From: Sphingomonas sp.
GTDB lineage: Bacteria > Pseudomonadota > Alphaproteobacteria > Sphingomonadales > Sphingomonadaceae
NCBI RefSeq assembly: GCF_019635515.1
Contig: NZ_JAHBZI010000001.1
Coordinates: forward strand, 248,001-312,000
Length of the DNA stretch: 64,000 nucleotides
Reading direction: 5' to 3'
The notes beneath the pieces were generated by a model. It saw nothing but the letters and a program-made list of their open reading frames with translations. It was not told the origin of the DNA and searched no databases. Of the stretch, positions 19,316 to 30,699 are shown in pieces (the stretch's first letter is position 1; each line of letters opens with the position of its first letter). Position numbers and translations under genes: made by a program.

Positions 19316-21366
19316 GCCGCGCGTTCCACAGGCAGATCGGCGGCGTGCGCGGCCTTGAGGATGACGCGGAAGCGGCTGCCCGCGCCTTCGCGCGAGGTGA
19401 CTTCGATGCGGCCTTCCATCTGCTGGGCGAGCTGCATCGCCTCGAACGCGCCGATGCCGAAGCCGCCGGGCTTGGACGAGACGAACGGCTTGAAGAGCTT
19501 GTCGCGGACGAAAGCCGGCGACATGCCGGTGCCGGCGTCGATCACGTCGATCGTCACCTGCGCGCCATCGGCGCCGATGGCGAGGGTGACCGGCTCGGTC
19601 GCCGGGCTGGCTTCGATGGCGTTCTGGACGAGATGGCCGAGGATCTGCTCCAGCCCAGTCGGATCGGCCTGGGCGATGGCGGCGCGGGCGCCGGCGATGA
19701 TCACCGGATGCTGGGCGCGGCGGTCGGCGGCGACGCGCTCGACCAGCGGCACGATCTCGCACGCTTGCGGCGCTTCGGCGCGGCCGCGATGGATCTGCGA
19801 CAGGCGCGCGAGCAGGGCGTTCATCCGCTCGGCCGAATCCTTCAGCGTCGCGACCATGTCGGCGCGGAATTCAGGCTTGTCGGCATGGCGCTCGGCGTTG
19901 CGGGCGGTGAGGGTGAGTTGGGACACGAGGTTCTTGATGTCGTGGAGGATGAAGGCGAAGCGGCGGTTGAACTCGTCGAAACGCTGAGCTTCGGCGAGCA
20001 AGTCCTGGGCGCGGGCCTCGGCGAGATAGGAGGCGACCTGGCGACCGGCGACCTTCAGCAGATCGAAATCCTCCCAATCGAGCGGCCGGCTGACCGCGGG
20101 ACGCGCGAGCAGGATCGCGCCGGCAAGGCTGCCGAGATGCGGCAGTGGCACCAGCACCCAGGCATCGGGCGCATCCTGCATCCATTGCGGGACGGCAGCG
20201 GCATCCCCCTGATCCGGATTGGCGCGGATCGCGTCGAGATCGAGGATGCGGCCGGTCGCTTGGAGGTGGTGCGCGAGCGCGGTATCGCTGGCCAATGGGA
20301 GCTGGGCGCGGTCCCAGTTCCAGCTGGCGCCGGGGCCGAGGCCGCCGGCATCGGGAACCAGCAGCACGCCCGCCGGCGATTCGGTAAGGTCGGCGATGGC
20401 TTTGACGATCCGTTCTTCGAGTGCGGTGCCGCCGGGCGCGCCGAGCGTCTCGGTGAAGCGCATCCACTCGCCGCGATAGTCATATCGGTGCCGGAAGAGG
20501 TGCTTGGCGAGCTTGACCTTGATCCAGGCGCGCAGCCACGAATTCGAGACGAGCGTCAGGATCGCTGCGGTCGATCCGAACACGAAGGCGGTCTGGAAGA
20601 CGCGGGCATTGTCGCCGCCGATCGCGGCGATGCCCCAGGTGGCGAGCGCCAGCAGCGCGAAATAGGCGCCGATCGCGACCAGCGACAGCGACTGATAGGC
20701 GACGGTGCGCGAGACATGGACGTTCCATTCACCCTTGCGCTGGAGCCCGGTGCCGATCGCCAGCGCGACGACCACCATCGAGAAGCCGCGCAACGCCACC
20801 TCCCAGTTCGCCCAGGTGGCAGTGACATAGGAAGTGCTGAAGATGAGGAAATCCATCGCCCAGATTCCGGCGAGCGCGAACACGACCCATTTGAGGCCGC
20901 CGCCTGCGGACGGGTGAACCGAGGAATAGATCGCCTGGACCAGCACCAGCGCGGCGACCGCGACGAGCATGCGCAGCAGCAGCGCGCCGGTTTCGACCTC
21001 GCGCGCGATCTCGGGTCCGCCGGCGTTGCCGGCGACATGCATCGCCAGCGCGGCGACCGCGACCAGCGCGACGACGCCGTAAACGGTGCCGATCGCGACC
21101 GGCGGGCGAACGCTGCCGCTGCGGCGGTGGAGCGCGATCATGAAGGCGAGCCAGGCGAGGTTGCGCAGCGTCTCGGTGATGCGCGTGCCCATGTCCGCCG
21201 CGCCGATGCCGGCGACGGCGAGCGCCCAGAGCGCGGTCATCGCCAGCGCGAGGACCAGGCCCCGGCGCGGCAGGTGCGGCTCGCGCGTGCGCCAAGCCGC
21301 GATCACCAGCCCGCCGAACAGCAAAGCCGCGAGCGCATGGCTCCAGACGACAATCTCGATGCCCAT
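19312..21366 (-). CDS. prsK: PEP-CTERM/XrtA-system histidine kinase PrsK
   Basis: A 684-residue membrane kinase. About eight to nine N-terminal membrane helices are followed by a GAF-like domain (about 300-440), an H-box FAFILHDIKNLVSQL with His475, and a HATPase with LVQNAIEASPATEP and DAGTGMSPAFVRDKLFKPF. The architecture and the HDIKN box match PrsK of PEP-CTERM systems. It is joined to the upstream sugar transferase by a TGATG overlap and to prsR by ATGA. The signal is unknown. Confidence 0.93.
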
Positions 21367-22754
21367 CAGCGCGCGCCTTCGGGGAAGAGCACGACGCGGA
21401 TGGTCTGGAGGATGATCAGCAGATCGAGAAAGGGCGAATAATTCTTGGCGTAATAGAGATCATATTCGAGCTTCTGGCGGCTGTCCTCGATCGACGCGCC
21501 ATAGGGATAGTTGATCTGCGCCCAGCCGGTGATGCCCGGCTTCACCATGTGGCGCTCGGCATAATAATTGAGCTTGGTCTCGAGATCCTCGACGAATTGC
21601 GGACGCTCGGGGCGCGGGCCGACAAAGCTCATCTCCCCCTTCAGCACGCTCCAGCATTGCGGCAGCTCGTCGATTCGAGACTTGCGCAGGAACTTGCCGA
21701 CGCGGGTGATGCGCGGATCGTCCTTCTCGGCCCATACCGCCTTGCCGCCGGCTTCGGCGTCCTGACGCATCGAACGGATCTTGATGACGTCGAAGCCCTG
21801 GCCGAACAGGCCGACGCGGCGCTGGCGGTAGAAGGCGGGGCCCTTGCTCTCCAGCTTCACCGCGATGGCGGCGAGGGTGATCACCGGCAGCATCAGGGTC
21901 AGCAGCAACAGGCTGGCGGCGATGTCGAACACGCGCTTGAACGCGCTCGAGATCATCCGGCCCGAGGAGAAGCCGTCCGAGAAGATCAGCCAGCTCGGAT
22001 TGACCGACTGGAGATCGACGCGTCCGGTCTCGCGCTCGAGGAAGGTCGAGATTTCGTTGACGTGGACGCCGGTGGTCTTGATGCGCAGCAGATCCTTGAG
22101 CGGCAGCGCGTTGCGGCGCTCCTCCAGCGCGAGGACGACCTCGCTGGCGTTGAGCAGTACGACATGGTCGGCGAGATTATAGATGGCGTCGCGGGCGATC
22201 GCTTCGGGGATGACGCGGGCGGGCTCGCTCATCGAGATATAGCCGACCACCGCGAAGCCGGCGCCGGGGGTCTTGGAGAGCTCCTTGAGCCGCTGCGCAC
22301 GGGCGCCGGCACCGAGCACGACGATACGGCGTTTGAACGCCTGGCTGCCCAGGGCCTTGCCGAGCAGCATGCGCAGGAAGATCAGCATCACGATCGACGC
22401 GGCCATCGCGTAGAGCAGGTTCGAGCGCCAGAAGCTGATCTCGGGGATCAGGAAATAGAGGACGCTGAGGCCGATCACACCGAGCGAGATCGCGACGATC
22501 AGCCGCGCCATGGCGTAGCGCAGCGATTGCAGCGCCTCGGTGCCGTAGACGCCGACCGCGATCATCGCGATTTCGAGGAAGGCGGCATAGCTCGCCAGCT
22601 CGGGCCAGCGCGTGCTCATCGGCAGCGCCGTCATGCCGAGCTGATTGGCACGGATCGTCCAGCCGATCTCGCCAGCGGCGACCAGCAGGATGATATCCAG
22701 CACACCGAGCAGCAGCACGGCATTGGGAACATAATGCTTGAACAAGCGGATCAT
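21366..22754 (-). CDS. PEP-CTERM/XrtA-system sugar transferase (TIGR03013-type)
   Basis: A 462-residue polyisoprenyl-phosphate hexose-1-phosphate transferase that starts repeat-unit synthesis of an exopolysaccharide at the inner membrane. Four N-terminal helices, a CoA-binding-like Rossmann region and a fifth helix precede the catalytic domain, which contains KGPAFYRQRRVGLFGQGF, RKSRIDELPQCWSVLKG, SFVGPRPERP and KPGITGWAQINYPYG. It is the first gene of the operon with prsK, prsR and prsT. The long intergenic region upstream (22755-22922) should hold its promoter. Confidence 0.93.
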   Translation of the reverse strand: MIRLFKHYVPNAVLLLGVLDIILLVAAGEIGWTIRANQLGMTALPMSTRWPELASYAAFLEIAMIAVGVYGTEALQSLRYAMARLIVAISLGVIGLSVLYFLIPEISFWRSNLLYAMAASIVMLIFLRMLLGKALGSQAFKRRIVVLGAGARAQRLKELSKTPGAGFAVVGYISMSEPARVIPEAIARDAIYNLADHVVLLNASEVVLALEERRNALPLKDLLRIKTTGVHVNEISTFLERETGRVDLQSVNPSWLIFSDGFSSGRMISSAFKRVFDIAASLLLLTLMLPVITLAAIAVKLESKGPAFYRQRRVGLFGQGFDVIKIRSMRQDAEAGGKAVWAEKDDPRITRVGKFLRKSRIDELPQCWSVLKGEMSFVGPRPERPQFVEDLETKLNYYAERHMVKPGITGWAQINYPYGASIEDSRQKLEYDLYYAKNYSPFLDLLIILQTIRVVLFPEGAR

Positions 22755-22861
22755 GACGCCTTCGCATTAATCGCGAAGTGTAAACAAATCCGACATGCCC
22801 GCGCCTGTCGAGCGGTTTGACGCGAAAAAGTCGCTTGGGGCTGCAACCGGCGCCTGAGGCA

Positions 22862-22887
22862 GGTGTTTGACGCCCGGAGCAAACACC
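22862..22887. promoter_or_regulatory. Inverted repeat in the divergent manC/sugar transferase promoter region
   Basis: Perfect 8-base arms GGTGTTTG (22862-22869) and CAAACACC (22880-22887) with a 10-base spacer lie 35 bases before the manC ATG. The position between divergent polysaccharide genes and the symmetry suggest a protein-binding site or 5' hairpin. No regulator is assigned. Confidence 0.45.
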
Positions 22888-22922
22888 ACCATTCAGCGAG
22901 GCATAGTCAGGAGCCCGTACCC

Positions 22923-24011
22923 ATGCCGGATTTGAAGCCGATCATCCCTGTCATCCTGTCCGGGGGATCGGGCACGCGGCTGTGGCCGATGTCGCGCAGC
23001 GAGCGGCCCAAGCAATTGCTGGCGCTGACCGCCGAGGAGACGATGCTGCAGTTGACCGCGCGGCGGAGCATTGGCGGATTGCGCGCAGAGGGCGCGCGGC
23101 GCGGCGAGCGCTTCGCCGCGCCGATCGTGGTGGCCAATGCCGCGCATGCCGATCTGGTCGACGAGCAACTGGGCCTGGTCGGCGCGGCGGCGCAGGCGCT
23201 GATCCTCGAGCCGGTGGGGCGCAACACCGCGCCGGCGATCGCGCTGGCAGCACTGGCGGCGGGCGGCGGCGCCGATCCGCTGCTGGTGATGCCGTCCGAC
23301 CATGTCATTGCCGATGTCGCCGCTTTCCACCGCGCGATCCAGGCGGCGCTGCCACTGGTCGAGGACGGATGGCTGGTCACCTTCGGGATCACCCCCGACG
23401 CGCCCGAGACCGGCTATGGCTATATCAAGGTCGGCGAGCGGATCGGCGAGGGCGTCCATCGCGTCGATCGCTTCGTCGAGAAACCGATGCGCGACAAGGC
23501 CGAGGAGATGCTCGCCAGCGGTGACCATGCCTGGAATGGCGGCATCTTCCTGTTCCGCGCCGATGTCTATCTGGGGTCGCTGGCGTCCTATGCGCCCGAG
23601 ATGCTCGCCGCCGCGCAAGCCGCAATGGAGAAGGGCAAGCGCGATTGCGCGCGGATCTGGCCGGACGCGGACGCCTTTGCCGCGAGCCCTTCGAACTCCA
23701 TCGACTATGCGGTGATGGAGAAGGCGCCGCGCGTCGCGGTGGTGCCGGTCGATATGGGCTGGAGCGATGTCGGCAGCTGGGACGCGCTGCATGCGATCAG
23801 CGATGCCGACGATGGCGGCAACGTGCTGCGCGGCGATGTCGTCGCGATCGACACCGCGCATTGCATGGTGCGCGCGGGCGCCGGCAAGCGCGTGGCCCTG
23901 GTTGGCGTGTCGGACCTGATCGTGGTCGCCGATGGCGATGAGATATTGATCCTGCCGCGCGGGCGCAGCCAGGAGGTCAAACGGTTGCTCGACGCGATGC
24001 AGCGCGGCTGA
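22923..24011 (+). CDS. manC: Mannose-1-phosphate guanylyltransferase
   Basis: A 362-residue enzyme making GDP-mannose from GTP and mannose-1-phosphate. The nucleotidyltransferase signature GGSGTRLWPMSRSERPKQ begins near residue 14. Later motifs are VMPSDHVI, FVEKP and MGWSDVGSWDAL. It lacks the C-terminal phosphomannose isomerase cupin of longer ManC/AlgA proteins. The ATG at 22923 follows an AGGAG Shine-Dalgarno sequence; an earlier in-frame start would lie inside the inverted repeat. It faces the prs/sugar transferase operon, consistent with supply of GDP-mannose for exopolysaccharide. Confidence 0.93.
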   Translation: MPDLKPIIPVILSGGSGTRLWPMSRSERPKQLLALTAEETMLQLTARRSIGGLRAEGARRGERFAAPIVVANAAHADLVDEQLGLVGAAAQALILEPVGRNTAPAIALAALAAGGGADPLLVMPSDHVIADVAAFHRAIQAALPLVEDGWLVTFGITPDAPETGYGYIKVGERIGEGVHRVDRFVEKPMRDKAEEMLASGDHAWNGGIFLFRADVYLGSLASYAPEMLAAAQAAMEKGKRDCARIWPDADAFAASPSNSIDYAVMEKAPRVAVVPVDMGWSDVGSWDALHAISDADDGGNVLRGDVVAIDTAHCMVRAGAGKRVALVGVSDLIVVADGDEILILPRGRSQEVKRLLDAMQRG

Positions 24012-24018
24012 CGCGGCG

Positions 24019-24621
24019 ATGGCGACGGCGCTCCGAGAAGCAGGGCTTCCCGACCGGGTCCGTCTGCCGTTCGCCTTCGATCCCGCCGGACTGGCCGATG
24101 ATCTGGCCTTGCTCGGCGATGCCGAATGGATCGCGCATTTCGTGCCGCAGAATTACGAGGGTGAATGGGGCGCGTTGCCGCTGCGTGCCAAGGCGGGCGC
24201 GACACATCCGGTGATGATGATCTATTCGGACCCGGAGGCGACCGAGTTCGAGGATACGGCTTTGCTGGGGCAATTGCCGCATATCGCCGCGGTGGTGGCG
24301 GCGTTTCGCTGTCCGGTACGCGCGGTGCGGCTGATGCGGCTGACGCCGGGATCAGTGATCAAGGAGCATCGGGATCACGACCTCGCCGCCGAATTCGGCA
24401 TGGCCCGCATCCATGTGCCGATCGCCACCAATCCCGGCGTCGAGTTCCTAGTCAATCGAGCGCCGGTGGCGATGGCGCCGGGCGAGGCCTGGTATCTGCG
24501 GCTGTCCGATCCGCACGCCGTCGCCAATCGCGGCGAGAGCGACCGTATTCACCTCGTCATCGACGTGCTGGTCGATGGCTGGCTGGCCGCGCAGCTCGAA
24601 AGCGGCGCGGCCGGCGCCTGA
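24019..24621 (+). CDS. Aspartyl/asparaginyl beta-hydroxylase-like dioxygenase
   Basis: A 200-residue 2-oxoglutarate/Fe(II) dioxygenase-like protein of the Asp_Arg_Hydrox family. The probable metal ligands are His117 and Asp119 (KEHRDHD) and His166 (SDPHAVAN), with Arg176 (ESDRIHLV) likely binding 2-oxoglutarate. It starts 7 bases after manC and is probably co-transcribed, so it may hydroxylate a protein or precursor linked to the polysaccharide locus, but the substrate is unknown. Its stop abuts the stop of the convergent pepF gene. Confidence 0.82.
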   Translation: MATALREAGLPDRVRLPFAFDPAGLADDLALLGDAEWIAHFVPQNYEGEWGALPLRAKAGATHPVMMIYSDPEATEFEDTALLGQLPHIAAVVAAFRCPVRAVRLMRLTPGSVIKEHRDHDLAAEFGMARIHVPIATNPGVEFLVNRAPVAMAPGEAWYLRLSDPHAVANRGESDRIHLVIDVLVDGWLAAQLESGAAGA

Positions 24622-26481
24622 TTATGCCATCAGCGCTTCGGCCTGATCGAGCACCGATTTGAAATCGGCGACCAGCGCCTGATACGGGGCCGGGCTCGCC
24701 ATATCCAGGCCGGCGCGCTTGAGGATCTCGACCGGATAGTCCGAGCCGCCAGCCTTGAGCACGCTCAGATAATTGTCGCGCTCCTTCGGGCCGCCCTTGA
24801 GGATCGCCTGCGCGAAGAAGGTCGCGGCCGAAATGCACGTCGCATACTGGTAGACGTAGAAGCTGTTGTAGAAGTGCGGGATGAACGCCCATTCGTTGGC
24901 GTAGGCGGGATCGAGGCCGAAATTCGGTCCGTGGTAGCGCTTGAGCAGATCGAAATAGATGTCGTTGAACTTGGCGCCGGACATGCCCTCGCCCGCTTCG
25001 GCCTTGTCGTGGGCGACGAGCTCGAACTCGGCGAACATCGTCTGGCGGAAGAAGGTGCCGCGGTAATTCTCCATCTGCTGGCCCAGGTAGAAGAGCTTCT
25101 CTTCCCTGGTCTTGGCACTCTTGAGCATGTGCGCGACAAGGAGCTGTTCGTTCAATGTCGAGGCGATTTCGGCGAGGAAGATCGGGTAATCGGCCTTGTC
25201 GTAAACCTGCGTCGCGTTCGACAGCAACGAATGGAGCGCATGGCCCCATTCATGGGCATAGGTGCTCATACCGTCATATTTCTCGCTGAGATTGAGCAGC
25301 AGGAACGGGTGCACGTCATAGGCGCCGGGCTGCATATAGGCGCCCGGATTCTTGCCCTCGCGCGGCCAGGGATCCATCCACTTCGCGGCCGTCGCCTTGG
25401 CGATGCGCGCCTGGTAATCGGTGCCGAGCGGCTTGACTGCCTCCAGCGTCGTCGCGCGCATCTGATCGAGGGTGAAGGTGCGGTCGAGCGAAACCAGCGG
25501 CGGATAGATATCGTAATAGTGGATGTCGGGCAGCTTGAGGATCCGGCGGCGCAGCTCGAAATAGCGGTGGAGCTGCGGCAGGCCCTTGTTGGCCTCCGCG
25601 ACCAGCGTGCGATAGACGCCTTCGGGGATATTCGAGCCCGACAGCGCATTGGCCAGCGCGCTCGGATATTTGCGCGCCTTGGCGTAGAACATGTTGCCCT
25701 TGATCTTGGCCGCATAGGTCGCGCCGAACGAATTCTTGAACTTGCCGTGCGCGGTCCAGAAAGCGTTGAACACCGCCTTGCGGTCCTCGCGGTTGGGGGC
25801 GTCGCGGTTGAGGGTATAGCCTTGGCTGTCGAGGCGGACCTCCTTGCCGGTCGACAGCTTGATCGTCGGCCAGGGAATGTCCGACGAGCGCAGCTGGCCG
25901 GAGATCTGCTGGGGCGCCCCGAGCGGCGCGCCGACGCTGGCGAGGAGCGATTCACCCTCGGGCGAGAGCGTGTGCGCAGCCTGGCGGACGATATCGGCGA
26001 GATAGAAATCGAAGCGCTTGGCGAGCGTCGCATTGGCGGCGACGAAGCCCTTGATCCTGGCCTCGCCGACACCGAGCAATTCGGGTGACATCCATGATAT
26101 CGCTTCGCCGAACGCGGTGTAGAGGTCGCGCGACTGGGACAGCTTCTCCTGATAGCCCGAATTGCGGACGTCCTCATCGGCCTTGAGCGCGGTGTAGACA
26201 TAGATGCGGGCGATGGTGCGGCCAAGATCGGACTGGAGCACCAGCGCTTCCGCCAGAACATCGGCGCTTGTCCCCAGCTTGCCCTTATATTTCCCGATGC
26301 CGGGAAGGGCCGCGAGCGCGGTCTTGCGGGCGGCGTCCCAGGCGGCATCGTCGGGATAGATTTCGCTCAGGTCCCAGAGCGGTCCCGTGCCGCCCGCGGT
26401 CTGGCCCCATGCGGGGGCGGCGGCGGCAAGGGTGACGAGCGCGGCTGCGGTGAGTGCTTCGCGGCGCGTGACTTCGGTCAT
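24622..26481 (-). CDS. pepF: Oligoendopeptidase F (M3 family)
   Basis: A 619-residue zinc oligopeptidase. The active site is YAHEWGHALHS with His410, Glu411 and His414. Upstream PF01432-type sequence and the FFRQTMFAEFE region, holding the third zinc ligand, complete the M3 fold. The N-terminus TRREALTAAALVTLAAAAPA looks like a Tat signal peptide, so this copy is probably exported to the periplasm, unlike cytoplasmic PepF of Firmicutes. It is a monocistronic unit or follows the 59-aa gene 110 bases upstream. Confidence 0.93.
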   Translation of the reverse strand: MTEVTRREALTAAALVTLAAAAPAWGQTAGGTGPLWDLSEIYPDDAAWDAARKTALAALPGIGKYKGKLGTSADVLAEALVLQSDLGRTIARIYVYTALKADEDVRNSGYQEKLSQSRDLYTAFGEAISWMSPELLGVGEARIKGFVAANATLAKRFDFYLADIVRQAAHTLSPEGESLLASVGAPLGAPQQISGQLRSSDIPWPTIKLSTGKEVRLDSQGYTLNRDAPNREDRKAVFNAFWTAHGKFKNSFGATYAAKIKGNMFYAKARKYPSALANALSGSNIPEGVYRTLVAEANKGLPQLHRYFELRRRILKLPDIHYYDIYPPLVSLDRTFTLDQMRATTLEAVKPLGTDYQARIAKATAAKWMDPWPREGKNPGAYMQPGAYDVHPFLLLNLSEKYDGMSTYAHEWGHALHSLLSNATQVYDKADYPIFLAEIASTLNEQLLVAHMLKSAKTREEKLFYLGQQMENYRGTFFRQTMFAEFELVAHDKAEAGEGMSGAKFNDIYFDLLKRYHGPNFGLDPAYANEWAFIPHFYNSFYVYQYATCISAATFFAQAILKGGPKERDNYLSVLKAGGSDYPVEILKRAGLDMASPAPYQALVADFKSVLDQAEALMA

Positions 26482-26591
26482 GAATGGCTTCCCCAGGGAA
26501 CGCGCCGATAAGGCTCAGCGCTGGTTGAAGACGGCAATCTGTCGCCGAAATTCAAGGAAGGGAAGCGATTTGTCGAAGTGACACACCGGCC

Positions 26592-26771
26592 TCAGCGCTT
26601 TGGCGCGACGATCCAATCCCGCTTGGCGCGGCGGATCATCGATACTCCGCAATACATGCATCTGCTGGTATATTTGTCGTCGCCATCGGCTTTGACGGCA
26701 TGCTTTTGCGACCGCTCATGCTTGCCGCCGAGGCAGCGCATGCGACCGGCAATCCAACGAAACACGAACAT
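26592..26771 (-). CDS. Small zinc-ribbon-like protein (59 aa)
   Basis: A 59-residue basic protein with Cys13 and His18 (RCLGGKH) and a CxxC pair Cys38/Cys41 (SRCMYCGVSM), ending RAKRDWIVAPKR. The four ligands could bind one zinc. Similar small Cys-rich proteins occur in sphingomonads, as far as I recall, with no known role. AGGGGGG lies directly before the ATG at 26771; spacing is better for a GTG two codons later (26765), so the protein may be 57 aa. A 6-base inverted repeat TTGCGC/GCGCAA (26785-26803) lies just upstream. Confidence 0.6.
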   Translation of the reverse strand: MFVFRWIAGRMRCLGGKHERSQKHAVKADGDDKYTSRCMYCGVSMIRRAKRDWIVAPKR

Positions 26772-26847
26772 TCCCCCCTAAAACTTGCGCCCAGCTTGCG
26801 CAACAATCGCGACCGGTCAAGTCGCGCCTTTGGCCCATTTTGAACGC

Positions 26848-26877
26848 GAAGGCCGGGAGATCGCTCTCCCGGCCTTC
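26848..26877. terminator. Strong hairpin downstream of groEL
   Basis: Perfect 13-base arms GAAGGCCGGGAGA (26848-26860) and TCTCCCGGCCTTC (26865-26877) enclose a 4-base loop, GCGA on the minus strand. It lies about 135 bases after the groEL stop and 76 bases before the 59-aa gene. No long U-tract follows on either strand, so it is a terminator or mRNA 3'-end stabiliser by inference. Confidence 0.6.
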
Positions 26878-26915
26878 AATTTGGTTCGACCGGATGGCCG
26901 GGTGGTTCGGATCCG

Positions 26916-26936
26916 GTCCCCGGCCAAGCCGGGGAC
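26916..26936. repeat. Second hairpin downstream of groEL
   Basis: A perfect 9-base stem GTCCCCGGC/GCCGGGGAC with a CAA loop lies between the groEL stop and the stronger hairpin at 26848-26877. The CCCCGGC...GCCGGGG core is shared with the double hairpin at 37998-38095, so it may be a half-element of that repeat family. Confidence 0.6.
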
Positions 26937-27012
26937 TCGTCGGCGGGGCTGTGCCCACCGTCCGGATCGGAACGAGTCCTGGATTAGCGTGGCCAATCCA
27001 GGCCGTTCTCGA

Positions 27013-28746
<1,734 letters not shown>

Positions 28747-28765
28747 GCAGGAAAGGGTCAGGCGA

Positions 28766-29053
28766 TCAGCCGACGATGCCCAGGATGTCGGATTCCTTCA
28801 TGATGAGGAGGTCCTCACCGTTGATCTTGACCTCGGTGCCCGACCATTTGCCGAACAGGATGCGGTCGCCGGCCTTGACGTCGAGCGGCGAAATCTCGCC
28901 CTTGTCGTTCTTGGCGCCGGCGCCGGCGGCGACGACTTCGCCTTCCTGCGGCTTTTCCTGGGCGGTGTCGGGGATGATGATGCCGCCGGCGGTCTTCTGC
29001 TCGGCTTCGACGCGGCGAACCAGCACGCGGTCGTGCAACGGACGGAAGTTCAT
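28766..29053 (-). CDS. groES: Co-chaperonin GroES (10 kDa)
   Basis: A 95-residue co-chaperonin that caps GroEL. Family sequence is clear: [19 protein letters not shown], the mobile loop [13 protein letters not shown], and the C-terminal [10 protein letters not shown]. The start is the ATG at 29053, 32 bases downstream of the CIRCE operator on the coding strand. It is the first gene of the operon. Confidence 0.98.
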   Translation of the reverse strand: MNFRPLHDRVLVRRVEAEQKTAGGIIIPDTAQEKPQEGEVVAAGAGAKNDKGEISPLDVKAGDRILFGKWSGTEVKINGEDLLIMKESDILGIVG

Positions 29054-29084
29054 TGCTCTAATTCCCTCTCGGATATGGAACGTC

Positions 29085-29109
29085 TGGCACTCAAGCGAGT
29101 CGAGTGCCA
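29085..29109 (-). promoter_or_regulatory. CIRCE element (HrcA operator) upstream of groESL
   Basis: TGGCACTC (29085-29092), 9 bases, then GAGTGCCA (29102-29109) forms a perfect inverted repeat. It matches CIRCE (TTAGCACTC-N9-GAGTGCTAA) with G/C for A/T at one symmetrical position of each arm. The position, 32 bases upstream of groES, is typical. HrcA repression is inferred from the site; hrcA is not in this window. Confidence 0.93.
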
Positions 29110-29166
29110 ACAGCGCGCATATGTGGAGGCGGGTGACCGGCGTCAACCGGTACGCATGGAATAAAT

Positions 29167-30570
29167 TCAGGCCGGCAGCAGGCCGATGCGGGCGCGGATA
29201 TGCCAGCGCCACAGCAGCAGGATCGAAACGACGAGCAGCCCGACCGCGAGCCCGGTCCAGATGCCGACGCCCTCCCAGCCAAGCCCGAACCCCAGAATGA
29301 CCGCCGTGCCAAAACCCGCGACCCAATAGCCGAGCCCGGCGACGATCATCGGCACGCGCGTATCCTGCAATCCGCGCAGCACCCCGGCACCCACCGCCTG
29401 TGCGCCATCGACGAGCTGGAATATCGCGGCGAGCGTGAGATATTGCGTCGCCAGCGCCACCACGCGCGCATTGGCGGCGGCGTCGACGTCGATATAGGCC
29501 GAGATCAGCAATCTCGGCATCATCCAGATCATGCTCGCGGTGATCGCCATCGCGCCGATGCCAAACAGGATCGCGGCGGTGCCGGCATGCGCGATCCAGA
29601 CGTGATCGCGCGCGCCATAGCCCATCCCGACCCGGATCGTCGCCGCCTGGGCGATGCCAAACGGAATCTGGAAGGTAACCGCGGCGATATTGAGCGCGAC
29701 CGCGTGCGCGGCGACTTCGGCGACGCCGATCAGCCCCATCAGCAGCGCCGCGCCGCCAAACAGGGCGCCTTCGAAGAACCAGGTGAACATGATCGGCGTG
29801 CCGATGCGAACGATCTCGCGGAAGCGCGCCCATTCGGTGCGCCACCAGCGCCCGAACAGGTGGAAGCGGCGCAGCTTGCGATCGGTGAGCAGGATCAGCG
29901 CATAGGCGAGCATCATCGCGATCATCGTCACGACGCTGGCGAGCGCCGAGCCTTCCAGCCCCATCGCCGGGAAGCCACCATGTCCGAAGATGAACAGCCA
30001 GTTGGTGAGGATCGCGACGCCGAGCGCGAGCGCGGTCACCACGAACGCCCAGAAGGCGCGGTCGAGCGCGGCGGCGGTGGTGCGCATGATGCCGGCGGCG
30101 ACGCCGGGCACGATCGCGAACAGGATGATGTCGAGGAAGGTGCCGGCGCGCGCCGCCACGACCGGATCCTGCCCGGCGAGCAGCAGCAGCGTCTCGCCAT
30201 GCGCGAGGATCAGGATAACCGGCACCGAGCCGGCCGCGCCGACCCACATCGCCATCCGGAAGCTGCGCCGCACCTCGCGCACCGAATGCGCCCGGCGGCC
30301 AAGCTCGGCGGCGATGATCGGCGCGGCGGCGCTGGTCAGCCCGATCAGCGCGAACATCGACAGGTTGAACAGAAAGACGCCCAGCGTCGCCGCGGCGAGC
30401 TCGACGGTGCCCAGCCGCGCGACGAAGATCACATCGACCGCCGACACCGTCATCTGGAGCAGGTTGGCGCCGACCAGCGGTCCCGCCAGCCAGACGAGCG
30501 CGCGCATTTCCTCCCGAAGGGTTGCGGGCGCGGGCGCAGTGACTGCCGTGGCGGGGATCATTCCGGACAT
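29167..30570 (-). CDS. MATE-family multidrug/organic cation exporter
   Basis: A 467-residue inner-membrane protein with 12 predicted helices. The two halves carry MATE signatures: [20 protein letters not shown] in helix 1 and the [13 protein letters not shown] segment in the second bundle. It likely exports drugs or metabolites by Na+ or H+ exchange; substrates are not predictable. The NorM-like subgroup is probable. It is upstream of, but separated by 113 bases and the CIRCE site from, groES; 129 bases separate it from the divergent sppA. Confidence 0.92.
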   Translation of the reverse strand: MSGMIPATAVTAPAPATLREEMRALVWLAGPLVGANLLQMTVSAVDVIFVARLGTVELAAATLGVFLFNLSMFALIGLTSAAAPIIAAELGRRAHSVREVRRSFRMAMWVGAAGSVPVILILAHGETLLLLAGQDPVVAARAGTFLDIILFAIVPGVAAGIMRTTAAALDRAFWAFVVTALALGVAILTNWLFIFGHGGFPAMGLEGSALASVVTMIAMMLAYALILLTDRKLRRFHLFGRWWRTEWARFREIVRIGTPIMFTWFFEGALFGGAALLMGLIGVAEVAAHAVALNIAAVTFQIPFGIAQAATIRVGMGYGARDHVWIAHAGTAAILFGIGAMAITASMIWMMPRLLISAYIDVDAAANARVVALATQYLTLAAIFQLVDGAQAVGAGVLRGLQDTRVPMIVAGLGYWVAGFGTAVILGFGLGWEGVGIWTGLAVGLLVVSILLLWRWHIRARIGLLPA

Positions 30571-30699
30571 GACGCGCGCCCCTATCGATTTCGGCGGATG
30601 AAGGAAACCACTCCGTGTTATTACGATAATACAGCCGTTTACTCGCCCGCTACACTCCGGTAGCTAGGACAGCGGGGCATTCTTGGATCGGAACCTATC

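Noticed and set aside
19345..21441. Long open frame (about 700 codons) on the plus strand opposite prsK
   Set aside because: It is antisense to a well-supported kinase gene and arises from the G/C third-position bias; its protein is rich in Arg, Gly and Asp with no domain.
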